From: Syngnathus acus
Taxonomy: Eukaryota > Chordata > Actinopteri > Syngnathiformes > Syngnathidae
Length of the DNA: 64,000 nt
Reading direction: 5' to 3'
Assembly: GCF_901709675.1 (NCBI RefSeq)
Contig: NC_051091.1
Coordinates: 1,299,967-1,363,966, forward strand
A program made the translations under genes and the position numbers. This document shows positions 37,501 through 47,767 of the stretch, piece by piece (position 1 is the first letter of the stretch; every line of letters starts with the position of its first letter). The notes below the pieces were generated by a model. That model was not told the DNA's origin and made no database searches. It was given only the letters and a program-made list of their open reading frames with translations.

Positions 37501-39504
37501 CCTGCCTTACACCACAAGCCCGGAGCGGGGCACGGCCAGCGGGCCCGATCATGAATCCTTCTTTCACGCCACCAGCTGCCTGCGGTAAAACACTTTCCCA
37601 ATAAACCATTTGGTTGCAAAAATGACGGCAATGCATTTAACCCAGAGAGGATCATAAAGCATCAACACGTGCTTCTAATCAAATGACTATTCCGTAGTTA
37701 GATTATGCAATGCCAGCAAATCACAAATAAGATTCTCACACTTTGGCAGACAAATTTGCACAAGAGCACTCTACACAATTTCACCTTTTGGCAGTAATAT
37801 TTGGGATAAAAAAATCCAGAGAAGCTTGGTATGGTGATTGTTGGGTGTGGGAGAGCTCGTTCATGAATGTTTTTGTTTGTTTTTGGATTGTGATAGAAAC
37901 CTTAGCAGTGCAAAGCAGAGCAACCGACAGACCATGAGGAAATGTCGAGGTTTGGTGGACTGCCTGGTCGCTTACCTTCAAGACTGCGTGGATGCTGGCA
38001 GGACAGATGATAAGGTGATGAAATTAGACGGAAAAAGTCAACACCAAATACTACAAGATAATGGTCTGATCATTTCATATATGCGTACCCCAATTCAAAT
38101 GAGCGTTTTTCCAAACAGTGCGTGGAGAACTGCGCATGCATCCTGCACAACCTCACCTTTGAGCTGGAGGCCGAGGCCCCGGCCTTGTTCAATCGCATCA
38201 CGGCGCTGGCGAAGCCCGTTGGCCCCGTAGACAGTCAAGGTGACGCCGGGCCCATCACCTGCTTCAGTCCACCCAGCAAAAGCTCAGACAACAAAGTAAG
38301 GCTCCGCTATGTCCACAGACTCAGCTCATCCAATGACAAACTTCCCCTTCTGTGTTCAGCACTACTTTGATTTCCCAGTGGTAGAGGACCCCAACCCGAC
38401 TGGGGCCGGCTGGCTCATCCACTCCAAAACCCTGCAGAATTACTTGTCCTTATTGGGCTCAAGTCATCGGGATGAAACTCAGGAGGCCTGCTGTGGAGCT
38501 CTGCTGAACCTCACAGCCCAGGAAGGCATCGTAAGCGCCCGACCGAGCGTATTGAACATTTAGTGGCCTCCCTCATTGCGGTTTATCGCGATCTCACGTT
38601 TTTAAAGCCATTTTTTTATTATGGCAATGGAACAAAAAATTGTACAAACCAAACAAGTTGTGTTTAGGTTTCCAACGTCATGAGCCAGACTGTGGCGCAA
38701 AAACTGGATGGCCTACAAGTAATCACCCCGCTTTTAAAGTCAGACAAAGTCACCTTGCAGAGGAACGCGGTGGCCTTGATGCGGAACTTCAGCAAGAACC
38801 CCAACCTGCAAGGCATCTTGGGTGAGAAATCTCATCAGTGCCAATTTACTATTTAGTAGGAATCCCTACAAAAAAAAGAAAAGGAAAGAAAATGCTGAAC
38901 CGATAATCTACAAGCTTGACATTTTGTTGTGGCAGCTCGCAAAGTGTTGCCTGAACTCCTGGGCATCCTGGGCGCTGGCACCAAGGAGGGCAACGAGTCT
39001 GACGACACGCTGGCCTTGGCGTGCCAGACTGCCAACTTCCTGGTGGCCAAGGAGCCCGAGAGCGCCAAGCGCCTGCTAAATGGTGGCTTGATCAACTCAC
39101 TGAAGGAGCTCAGCGAGAACAGGCCAGTAAAAAAAAACCTTTTGATTGTCAAGCAAGGAAAAATGCTTGAATGTCTAACATTTGCGCTTGATCCCTTAGA
39201 TATTTTCCCAAATCCAGCAAGTCGGCATCAGTGTTCCTCTACCAGCTATGGTCTGACAAGGACATCCAGAACCTCCTAAAGAGGGTGAGTTGGGCTCCCA
39301 GCTTCCACGCCTCTCACTGGTATTTGTGAGAAACAGCTGCCTGGATTAAGTTTCCAGGAATGTGGTAGCGCAGGTTGCATAGGAGGCTTTCTGCAGAGGT
39401 TGCACTGATTTTGCCTTTTTGTCCTGCAGCAAGGGATGAATAAGTCATCCTTCGTCAATGACGTCACCACGGCGGCCCACAAGTCGGTACAAGTGATCGA
39501 CTAG
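34516..39504 (+). CDS. pkp1: Plakophilin-1, desmosomal armadillo protein
   Basis: Links desmosomal cadherins and desmoplakin to keratin filaments. Exons: 34516-34711, 35844-35920, 36211-36578, 36683-36824, 37028-37235, 37416-37584, 37897-38014, 38119-38295, 38360-38530, 38668-38821, 38936-39122, 39200-39284 and 39430-39504. This gives 708 aa (human PKP1 is 726-747). The N-terminus carries the PKP1 signature HPLKSAL, SLALPS and QRVLEQV. A Ser/Thr-rich head follows, then armadillo repeats from about residue 290 (ALRNLAFKNNDNKEEI, GLLWNLSSANSL, CLRNLSSAKQSNRQTM, CACILHNLTFEL, ALLNLTAQEG). The last intron but one appears to use a GC donor. Adjacency to troponin T matches human 1q32. The choice of PKP1 over PKP2 or PKP3 rests on the N-terminus and synteny. 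Confidence 0.9.
34712..35843 (+). other. pkp1: pkp1 intron 1
   Basis: AT-rich intron with no recognisable element beyond short homopolymers. Confidence 0.6.
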
Positions 39505-40255
39505 GACGCAGGGGCCCGGTCACTCTGTGCGTGCCGACAACCTTTCTCATTTCATTTTGTGTTCTCTAAAGTTGGATTGGTGAGTGATTGTTTTAAAAAA
39601 AAAAATGTCAATAAAGTTTTCAGGGTCAAAAATTGACTTAAGGTCAATGGCCGTCTGGCCTTCCTAGGCGACTGCTAAACATTTACAAGTCATCAATGCT
39701 TAGAGTATTCTCCAAAAAAGACTTTTTATAGATTTGAAAGAACTGCAAATATTCATTTGTTGAATTTGCTAACAGCTATTGCAATCAAAAACATCTAAAG
39801 AGGTAAAATGACATTTCAAGAAAGGTCCTCATATTTGATAGCAGCTTTGTAATTGTTGCATCCTTTGAACCCGGGAGTTTTTCGACTTGAAAATCTTCCC
39901 AGGGTGTTTCATAGAGTGGCTGTTTGGGCGTGACTGCATATGCATACCAAAAGAACAAAAACTATGTTATTTTTTTTTTTTTGCGCTTGTCTGGTTTACA
40001 GGAAAAAGAAAAACAGGTCTCTTTACTCTGCACACCTGGCCGATCTCTTAACTTTTGACTTGAGCTTACTTTTGAGGTGCCCGCGGGCTCACAGATGATG
40101 TTTATCATTTATAAGGCTTTATTTAAAACACATTTTTTGCACTCGTACAAATAGAAGAGTCTGCATGGATGCAGCCTATAAAAATCATCTTGATTTGATG
40201 TTGTTGTCTTTAGAGCCCTTTAGCTCCCACAAGCTAAAGAAACTTAGACACAAAG
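39505..40255. other. Convergent 3' ends of pkp1 and troponin T
   Basis: An AATAAA on the + strand at 39610-39615 probably ends pkp1. On the - strand AATAAA appears as TTTATT at 40271-40276 and near 40,116 and probably ends troponin T. The tail-to-tail gap is about 0.6 kb. No other gene was seen. Confidence 0.55.
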
Positions 40256-40362
40256 GGTCTTTGTGACACTTTTATTCATGTATGCACTTTATTTCACAAT
40301 TATGATGACATTTTATTTTTTAAAGTAAGGCAATTTATGATATCTGTATATCTGTGTTGTTT

Positions 40363-42013
40363 TTACTTCCTCAGGCCTCGCTTGCTCCTTCTGCCCTTTG
40401 AACTGTAAAATAAGCAAAATTAAAATAAGCAGAGGTCAGGGAGCGCATTACATGGGCAATGTTGTTATGTTTATCCCCTCCACTAGGTGGAGCCGACACT
40501 ACTTAAGCAGGAGTTGGGTAGGCTGCAAACAATTACATGACAGTTGAATACAGCGTGCAAGATGTAGGTTACGTAAAAAAAAAAAAGATGTAGGCTACGC
40601 ACGTTCCGTTAGTGCTCTCATGCATTTGTTTATTTAAAGTACATTCCTGAAATTACGCGTTTTCATTTACGACACAACACATGTTGTGCGTAAAATGTTG
40701 GACAGCGTGGCAAGACATGATTGTGGAAGGAGATTCCTTGGGCTTCATTGGCAACGACGTTATGATCTCCGTGATTTCGGGTAAGTCATCATATTTTTAA
40801 TACTATAGCACTGCCGAGTCTGTGGTCATTGGTTCTACACCGTCACTGACAAGCAAGTAGTAAGTTACTGAGTTGAGGAACTTTTGTTGTTTAATGTTGG
40901 CTGTCGCTTGAAATTCAAAGCTCTACGCTGTTGAGTGGTGCTATCCGTACTTAGTTTATGTCTCTCTATGTTTACCTCTCTCACGCTCGGCTAGTTAGTA
41001 ATTGTTTTTTTTTTGTGTGTGGGTGTGTCACACATGCACGCGCGTACACGCACGTGCACACGCGTGCGCGCACATGCGCACATGCACGCACATGCGCGCG
41101 CACACATGCACATGCGCGCGCACACATGCACCTGCGCGCACACGCGCGCAGGTGCGCGCACACGCACGCGCATGCACGCTCATGCACGTTGTCATATGCA
41201 GGCCCATGGTCGAGCCCATGGTGCTTGGTGACAGGTGAGTGTACCACTACACCATCATCCATCCCCCTAGTTTGTTATTGTGGACAAGACAGCTTTTCAC
41301 GAGACACAAATGTTGCATCAGTTGCTTAACAGACATGAAAGTCAAGCATAGATGTTTAGATGCTTACTTAGGATTCCTAACTCAAGATAAGATAGGATTT
41401 CCTAAAATAAGATTCCTAAACGGAGTTGGGAGTTGTTTTCTGTAATACCAAACTGGAAAAAAAAAAAACTTCTCTCCACTCGTCCCATCTTAACTTTTGA
41501 GTTTTCTGCAGTCCCCTACCAATTCTGACATGGCCACATATCAAATGTCAAGCAACCAAATAAGGGAACCGGGACAATGTTGGCATGCCTTGCTAAATAT
41601 GCTGAGCTACTTACTATTACAGTTGACAACCTATTGTCATTTTTAGCACAGATTCTTTTTTATAGCTCTCTGATCCTCAGTCACTTGGGGGCACACATTT
41701 TTATGCCCGTACCAATTCTGCGTAGCAACAAACGACCTCATAGCCAAGTAAGCTCTGAGCTAAATAGTCATTGTATGAGTGGTCTGAGGGGGAGTCCAGC
41801 GTGATTTAGACGGCGTTGGGGTCGCCAAATGATCGTGTTGCACTTAATGCACTCCCAGCTGTTGTACCTCATCTCCCCGGCCCCCCCCCTCCCCTCAAGT
41901 TATGCTTCTCACTTGAAGCACCTTTTTGTCCCACTTAAGCCCTCACGTTGCCCACTTAGCAGGCTGGCAGCAGACTCTTGCAGCTGCTTTGGGGCCGGCT
42001 GCCTTTTTAAGAC

Positions 42014-42044
<31 letters not shown>

Positions 42045-43504
42045 ACATTGTTTATTTGGATATAAGATCCATTGAGCGTCTGTCGATGTTGATAGATTAT
42101 TTGTGTGGAAAGCAGAAATATTGACTGCACTTACATTTTCTGATGGTCACTGACGCGGTTCCTCAGCACGGTCACCTGCGTTTGTGCAGTCAATTAATGG
42201 CAGTTTAATAATGCACAAAATAGTACAGATAAGAACCATCCTACATACTAATGAATTTATTAAGGTGGTGGCTTAAGATGTATTTAATTTGACCACCCTC
42301 GTAACTCATCACCTGTAACGTCATCTTTCCGTATTGTAATGAATGGAGATGCCAACAAAAAAAAAGAAGAAATAGCAATCAAAATAAAACAATGTCATAA
42401 TTAATTCAAATTAAAAATAATAACTAGCTGCTCGTTCTGATGTGCCTGCCTTGGCCACCTAGGGGCAGTATAAGATAAGACATGGCAGAGGATTAGAACA
42501 ATAAAATGATTCATTATCCAATCACCTCATATTTCTGCTTCATGTATTTGTACTGAAGTTCAAACTTCTCCGCCTCCAGCTGGCGCAACCATTCCGTCAA
42601 TTCATTGGCTTTTTCCCTGCATAGACACGAGCATATACTGTGTACATTGATTGATCGATTGATTGATTTCCACATCTCCACCTGAGTTTGTCCTCCCTCA
42701 AGTGATCAACGTTTAACTCCTTGCGACGATCGTTGAGGATCTTCTTCTTCTTCTCTCGCTCCGTTTGTCGCTTGGGTCCTGTCTGTGTCTGATGGAACCC
42801 AGCCAAATTATTAGGAACACCCAATATATGTCCCAATCAGGATAATACGATATAATGATGTTGTGTTACTTTATATCCGGTGAAGCTCAGGTTGCTTAGG
42901 ATCATCTTCTTCCGGGCATCATCATCGGCTTTCTTCTTGGCCTCTTCTTCCTCCTTCCTTGCTTTGTCTTCCTGAGAAAATACAACATGTTTATCTTTCT
43001 AAATTGAAATAATCAGTGTTTTGATTTCAATGTCAATTACGAATCTTTATTTTTTTATTCTTTTTTTTAATTTTTTTATAATGTTTAACAAGTCAGTCTT
43101 TGTCAGATAATCATAAAATTACGTGACATTGAAAATATACTAATGGAAATTCCTTTTTTCTTTGAGTCTTTTGAGGTTATTTCCAAACCAAAATTGCAGA
43201 GTTTGACAGACTGGACTTACAGCCATTTTGTTCTGTCGTTCTTTTTCCCTCTCCGCTCTGATCTTCATTTGCTCGGCTCTCTCGGACCGGCGTTTCTCCT
43301 AAAAAGTCACAAAGGGGAGCAACGGAAGCGTGTTGGTTGATGACAACACAAATACTACGACGGGAAGCCTCACAATGCGGTCGGTGAGGCTGAGGAGTTC
43401 CTCTTCCTCCTTCTTGCGCTTCTCAAAGTGATCCTCGATCAGTGTCTGGAGCTCCGTCAGGTCTTTCTCCATACGCTTGCGGTGAATGTCCTGAAAGACA
43501 TCAG

Positions 43505-43536
<32 letters not shown>

Positions 43537-46127
43537 ATAAGGGTCATTAGAGAAGAGCCATCAATAAGTTCAACTCACGTCAAAGTCCACTTTTTCCCCT
43601 TCTGGAATTTTGGGGGCAGCCAAACCGGGGACAAAACCAGGCCTGACCACAAATTATAAGCAGCAAGAAAGAATAGAAGAATCATTTTAATATGTTTAAT
43701 GTGTTCCCCAAAAATAGTAATACAGTATATACATAAAATATTTATTTGATTATGAAAATATGATTGTGAAAATAATACATCATCAAAAATGTCTAATATA
43801 ATCTATGAAAACATGTGATAAATGATTATATAAATTAAAACTAAATCATTTGTAAAAAAATATTAATTTGAAATAAATATAAGAATGTATAAGAATGAAG
43901 CAATTTAGTAGTAAATCCTGTAATAATAACCAAGTATATACATATATTAATATTTAATTGTAAAATTCTAGCAATACGACTACAGCTCACAGTACTCATT
44001 TGTACACAAACAGTATAAACACACTTACTTTGACATCCTCTTGCCGTCTTTCACAATGAAATAAAAGATGGAAACAATGTTTGAGTCTCGGCAATATAAA
44101 ATACATCGTATTTCATCGTATTATCATATATGGTTATTTCTCCTCACCTTCATCATGTTCCTCTTCGCCAGCTATAGAATGTCAAAAAAACCACTGGTTA
44201 AAAACCATCTAAAGGTGCAGACCCCCCTCAAACGTTTGGACACACTTTCTGCATGCATGTTATCGTATCCAGCAGTCTGTACATACTTGTATGCTATCTT
44301 GATAGGCACTTACTTTAGATGATGTGGTTAAATTAATTAATCAAATGAATTAAGCAGTGCCTAAGTGGCATTTATTTGTAGTCGGAGGACACTGGCTTGT
44401 GCAGATGTACCTCCATCTACCGCCTCCTCCTCTGCAACCTCTTCCTCCTCTTCTGTGCAAAGCAAGCATGAAAGTTAGCAGCCAACAAAGCAGCGTGATT
44501 ATTTGTATGATGACAAGAAGAATGGAAGCTTGTCCATCGCGATCAGTGCAATGAGGTGAGATTCTTGACAGTGCCGCCTTCCGTTATTTCCCTGCAACAG
44601 TTGCACTTGTGGTCTCTTGCACTCGTGTGGTCCTCATGGGGGTAATTCAATCTCTTGGACGCAGGTGCATGGGGCAAATAAGGTGGCCATTGTACCTTTT
44701 CAGGCTTAGGTTCTGGGAAATAGTTCAACTTGTGCACCCTGCGAAACAAGTAGGGCAGTGATTCTTCAAGTTTGGTCTAAGTACTGGTTCCTTATATTGA
44801 TAAGCGGGGGGGAAAAAAATCACCAATTTAAAATGTTTCAACTGTGCAGTTTTATTGAGCTTTTTAAGAACTATTATTCAGTGCATTAGAATTATTAAAT
44901 ATAAGTGCAATGCATTTACAATTAATCTCTATACATCTCTGTAAAGTGAAAATAGATGTTTGTTTGGCACACCACAGACAAGAATAAAGACTTTACTTGA
45001 GAGATTACTAGAAGTCCTTTGTCATGCTGAAAAACGATAGGTGATTCGAATTTAGGTTGTTGCATTCTATTTGATTACCACTAGATACGTAGCACTGATA
45101 AATACAAACATTCTACACACTTAATCTATTTTTCTTCCCTTATACTCAAGTGCAGTGTTAATATTCACACTGTGCATAATGTTACAAGTGCTTACTTACA
45201 TCAGAGGTATTTTTAGAAATTAAACCTCTGTCACATTATTTGACGAATGCTGAAACATATGCAAGATGGAGGATGCATCCAGCAAAGGATAAAGGTCAAC
45301 ACGGTGTACAGGCACAGCGGCCCGTACAGTGGCAGCAAGACAAAATAGCAAAGGAGCACAGGGAAGCCAACGGCTTAGCACTCTGGCGCGGTAAGCATCG
45401 GGCTTAAGTGCGTAAAGCAGCAAATAAAGTGGCAGGAAAAAAAAAAAAACACAGGCATGCAGCTGAAGCGGACTGAAGGGGTGAGCGACCTTTACCGTCT
45501 CACAAGCACCCTGAGGTTGCACAACAAACAACCGCAGATTACTCAGTAGCTAAAGAAGGAATTACACTTAAGACAAATATTGAACTCGTTTCGTCTACCT
45601 GAATGTAGTTGAAAATATGTATCACTGCCTTTTTTAAAAATGTTTTTTTTTAAACTTTATCCCTTTTGTTGTTGCTGCACAGTATAGAATATGTTATCAT
45701 TATTAAATGAAAACTAAGAATGTACATTTTGTAGTTTTCTATCGTAATTTTTACAGTTTCATTCAAGATGGATATTTTATTATATTTGTTATTTATAAAA
45801 TACATTATGATGATGATAGTCAGTGGCAAAGGGCTTCTCGTATTTTTTGTCATGTTAATTGACAAAGTTTGAGTGGAATCGAGCTGACTTTCAACTGTTT
45901 TGTCGACTTTTTTTATGTGTATATTCCAAAAGTGACATTTATGTTATTAGACTAACGACATGCATCGTTTTGCATATAGCACCATAGGTGTCAATGGACT
46001 TACGGTCTTCCCTGCAAAAAAATACACACACACAAGTAAGGCATTAGTCACCCATGTCCCCGTCATATCATTACACCACCACGTTGTCTTGTACTCACTC
46101 GTACGACGCCTCCTCACCGTCAGACAT
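40363..46127 (-). CDS. tnnt2: Troponin T, cardiac-type (thin-filament tropomyosin-binding subunit)
   Basis: Anchors the troponin complex to tropomyosin in striated muscle. Exons in transcript order (+ coordinates): 46099-46127, 46004-46011, 44411-44452, 44148-44171, 44039-44057, 43579-43642, 43374-43490, 43221-43298, 42870-42971, 42682-42788, 42526-42616, 42135-42175 and 40363-40402. All phases agree and give 253 aa. It starts [18 protein letters not shown], a short acidic tail. It continues with [20 protein letters not shown] (T1, tropomyosin binding), the coiled-coil [12 protein letters not shown] block and [13 protein letters not shown]. The C-terminus is basic ([12 protein letters not shown]) where the family usually ends in [13 protein letters not shown] and the neighbours favour the cardiac (TNNT2) class over TNNT1 or TNNT3. 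The exact fish paralogue is not certain. Confidence 0.92.
41027..41200. repeat. Long alternating CA/CG/TG tract, Z-DNA-prone
   Basis: About 170 bp of mixed CACG, CATG and CGCG steps with almost strict purine-pyrimidine alternation. All frames on both strands are open for 60-120 codons because the tract contains no stop triplets. These are not genes. Confidence 0.9.
42013..42046. repeat. Poly-C run followed by (CA)n
   Basis: Eighteen Cs followed by eight CA units. The - strand therefore has an 18-G run that could form a G-quadruplex in the troponin T pre-mRNA. Confidence 0.9.
43504..43535. repeat. (ATCA)n microsatellite
   Basis: About eight tandem TCAA units in a troponin T intron. Confidence 0.9.
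44453..46003 (-). other. tnnt2: Large intron of troponin T, with one exon-like segment
   Basis: No exon is needed here for a continuous reading frame. An exon-like 43-bp segment (44696-44738) has good splice sites but breaks phase. A - strand open frame at 45,220-45,531 has no splice or homology support. Confidence 0.55.
46004..46011 (-). CDS. tnnt2: Troponin T 8-bp microexon
   Basis: On the - strand TTTTTTTGCAG, then GGAAGACC, then GTAAGT. It completes codons with its neighbours to give E-E-D-Q in the acidic N-terminal region. Short alternative exons in this region are a family trait. Confidence 0.8.
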
Positions 46128-46218
46128 ATTGCAGCACAAAGACGAGACCACCTTTAAAGACCAAAATAATCACTTTGATGAAAAAGAATATCACACAACA
46201 CAACAAGTGCATACTCAC

Positions 46219-46265
46219 CGGACGCTCCTGGAGATGTGGAAGAAAGGGAAACGCTCCACGCTGTG
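46219..46265 (-). other. tnnt2: Troponin T untranslated exon 1 (approximate)
   Basis: On the - strand the segment ends CAGGAGCGTCCG followed by GTGAGT (46,213-46,218). A TATA-like box lies about 25-30 bp upstream of its inferred start. The intron to the ATG exon would be short. Confidence 0.5.
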
Positions 46266-46287
46266 CCCCCCGCCCGACCCGGGTAAG

Positions 46288-46295
46288 CTTTTAAA
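46288..46295 (-). promoter_or_regulatory. tnnt2: TATA-like box of troponin T
   Basis: - strand TTTAAAAG within CCGGTTTAAAAGC, about 70 bp upstream of the presumed exon 1 donor. An E-box (CATGTG) is present about 20 bp further upstream at 46310-46315. The pair fits a muscle promoter. Confidence 0.5.
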
Positions 46296-46329
46296 CCGGG
46301 CTCCAAATCACATGGCGGCACAATGGCGG

Positions 46330-47655
46330 CCGGCACATACCTGCAAACAGATGGCGGCGGCTATTGAAATGTACATTCTCACTGGACGTGCTTTGACTAT
46401 TTTTACACTGCAAAAAACCTGGACGTGGACACTATGAGGGGGGATTAGAAGGTGGGCTTAGTGAGATGTGTAAACTTACTCCGGTGGGCTCTCAGGGGGC
46501 CCCCCCGTCCTGCTTCTTTGATTTGCAAGAAGACTTTTATTGTGGCCTTGGTTCCTGAACGAGTGCCACGGTTGTGTAACCGCCACCAAAAGTGGAGCCA
46601 TGATCCAATGGTGAGTCCCTTCGTCAGGCCATCTTCAACCTTTGAAGAACGCCAAAACACAGCTGCATGTCAGTCAGCTTGGAAACAAAACAATGCCGCT
46701 GATACCGATAGGGGGTAGTGAAGGCCCAGAGATGGCGCCATCCCTTTTACACTCTTATGTACTTTTTTTTAACACCCACACCTGCTGTATGTGGCCTTGT
46801 AACAATACAATGTAATCTTATTGTTTAAAATGCATCTCAATAAGGAATCAATAATGTTATGAATTTGTGTGAGAGAGGAGGATTTGTGGGGAGTATAGAG
46901 CTAAATACAGTCAACCCCTGCACACATGCAGATTTGTAGATTTCATCAGAGCATTAAGTAAAAAAAATATGGAAAGGGACAGAAAAGTTTGTATTGGTTA
47001 AAAGGTGGTCTCCATCGTCCGTCTCTAAGTAATAACAAGTTGAAGCCCTTCTTTTATCTGGTGGTCGATCGATTAAGTGAGCAATCAGGAAAACGGTCTG
47101 CCAGAACTCCAACGTTCCTCTGTGGAAGTAGGAGAGCCTTCTAGATGGAAAAATAATCTCCGTGTCAATCACTCTTTGTGTCCAAACACTACTGCTACTC
47201 ACGTTGACTGTGAGTTGACGTCACCACCATGTGGTCAAACTGAAAACTGGCTGAGTCTGTAAATGAGATGAACGTCCTGGATATTGGTCCTCGAGACATC
47301 TTCGCAGTCGAGCCGATATTTGCATACCATCCTTAGATCGCCAGATGCGATACTATAAGCAGCATTCAAACGACTGACCTCGATTTCTTTCAACGTTCCC
47401 TGATTTTTCATTGTTGAAAATTCAGCCTGAAGAAATTTCCCAAACATGATAGATGCATTGTTCTATTTTTCCATGGTGGCTTATTTTGATGACTCGAGGG
47501 GTCAGAGCAAGATAACGGTGTAGCTCAAGCTACCTAGCTAATCACATGTGCCAAAGAGGCCTATTCTAACACTCTCAAGTTAAAAGCTTCCTAAAGATGA
47601 TATCCGATTTGTCATTTTTTCATGCTGTAAAACTTAAGGCACATTGTGAGTGTGT
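46330..47655. other. Intergenic troponin T - troponin I, no gene recognised
   Basis: In human the LAD1 gene lies between these two troponin genes. Nothing resembling ladinin is visible. Small open frames at 46,445-46,718 on both strands lack any support. Confidence 0.5.
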
Positions 47656-47767
47656 TGTGTTTATTATATTGGCAATGAAAGAGAACACACAAATGCTCAA
47701 TGAGCGCTCAGCATATCGCCGTCTGCAGGACTGAAACGAACTGAGATGGTTTATTCAGTAATGAGAT

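Larger units (their letters stand above)
40403..42134 (-). other. tnnt2: Last intron of troponin T (1.7 kb)
   Basis: Separates the 41-bp penultimate exon from the 40-bp terminal coding exon. It contains the alternating purine-pyrimidine tract (41,027-41,200) and the poly-C/(CA)n run (42,013-42,046). Near 40,697-40,780 on the + strand a short ATG frame ends at a GTAAGT, but nothing else supports an exon. Confidence 0.6.

Noticed and set aside
40697-40790. Short + strand ATG frame ending at GTAAGT between pkp1 and troponin T
   Set aside because: One donor-like site with no acceptor partner, no homology and no codon bias is not enough to call a gene.
40958-41329. Several 60-120 codon His/Ala/Arg- or Cys/Val-rich frames on both strands
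   Set aside because: They arise because the alternating CA/CG tract contains no stop codons. No splice sites or homology.
3504-43540. Regular repeats considered as CRISPR or other spaced arrays
   Set aside because: All regular arrays are simple microsatellites or short tandem duplications without unique spacers, in a vertebrate genome.
45220-45531. 103-codon hydrophobic frame on the - strand in a troponin T intron
   Set aside because: No splice signals, no recognised family, AT-rich surroundings and a phenylalanine run from a poly-A tract. Likely chance.
46445-46718. Open frames on both strands between the troponin genes, considered as LAD1 remnant
   Set aside because: No ladinin-like repeats or splice structure, and the translation resembles no known protein.
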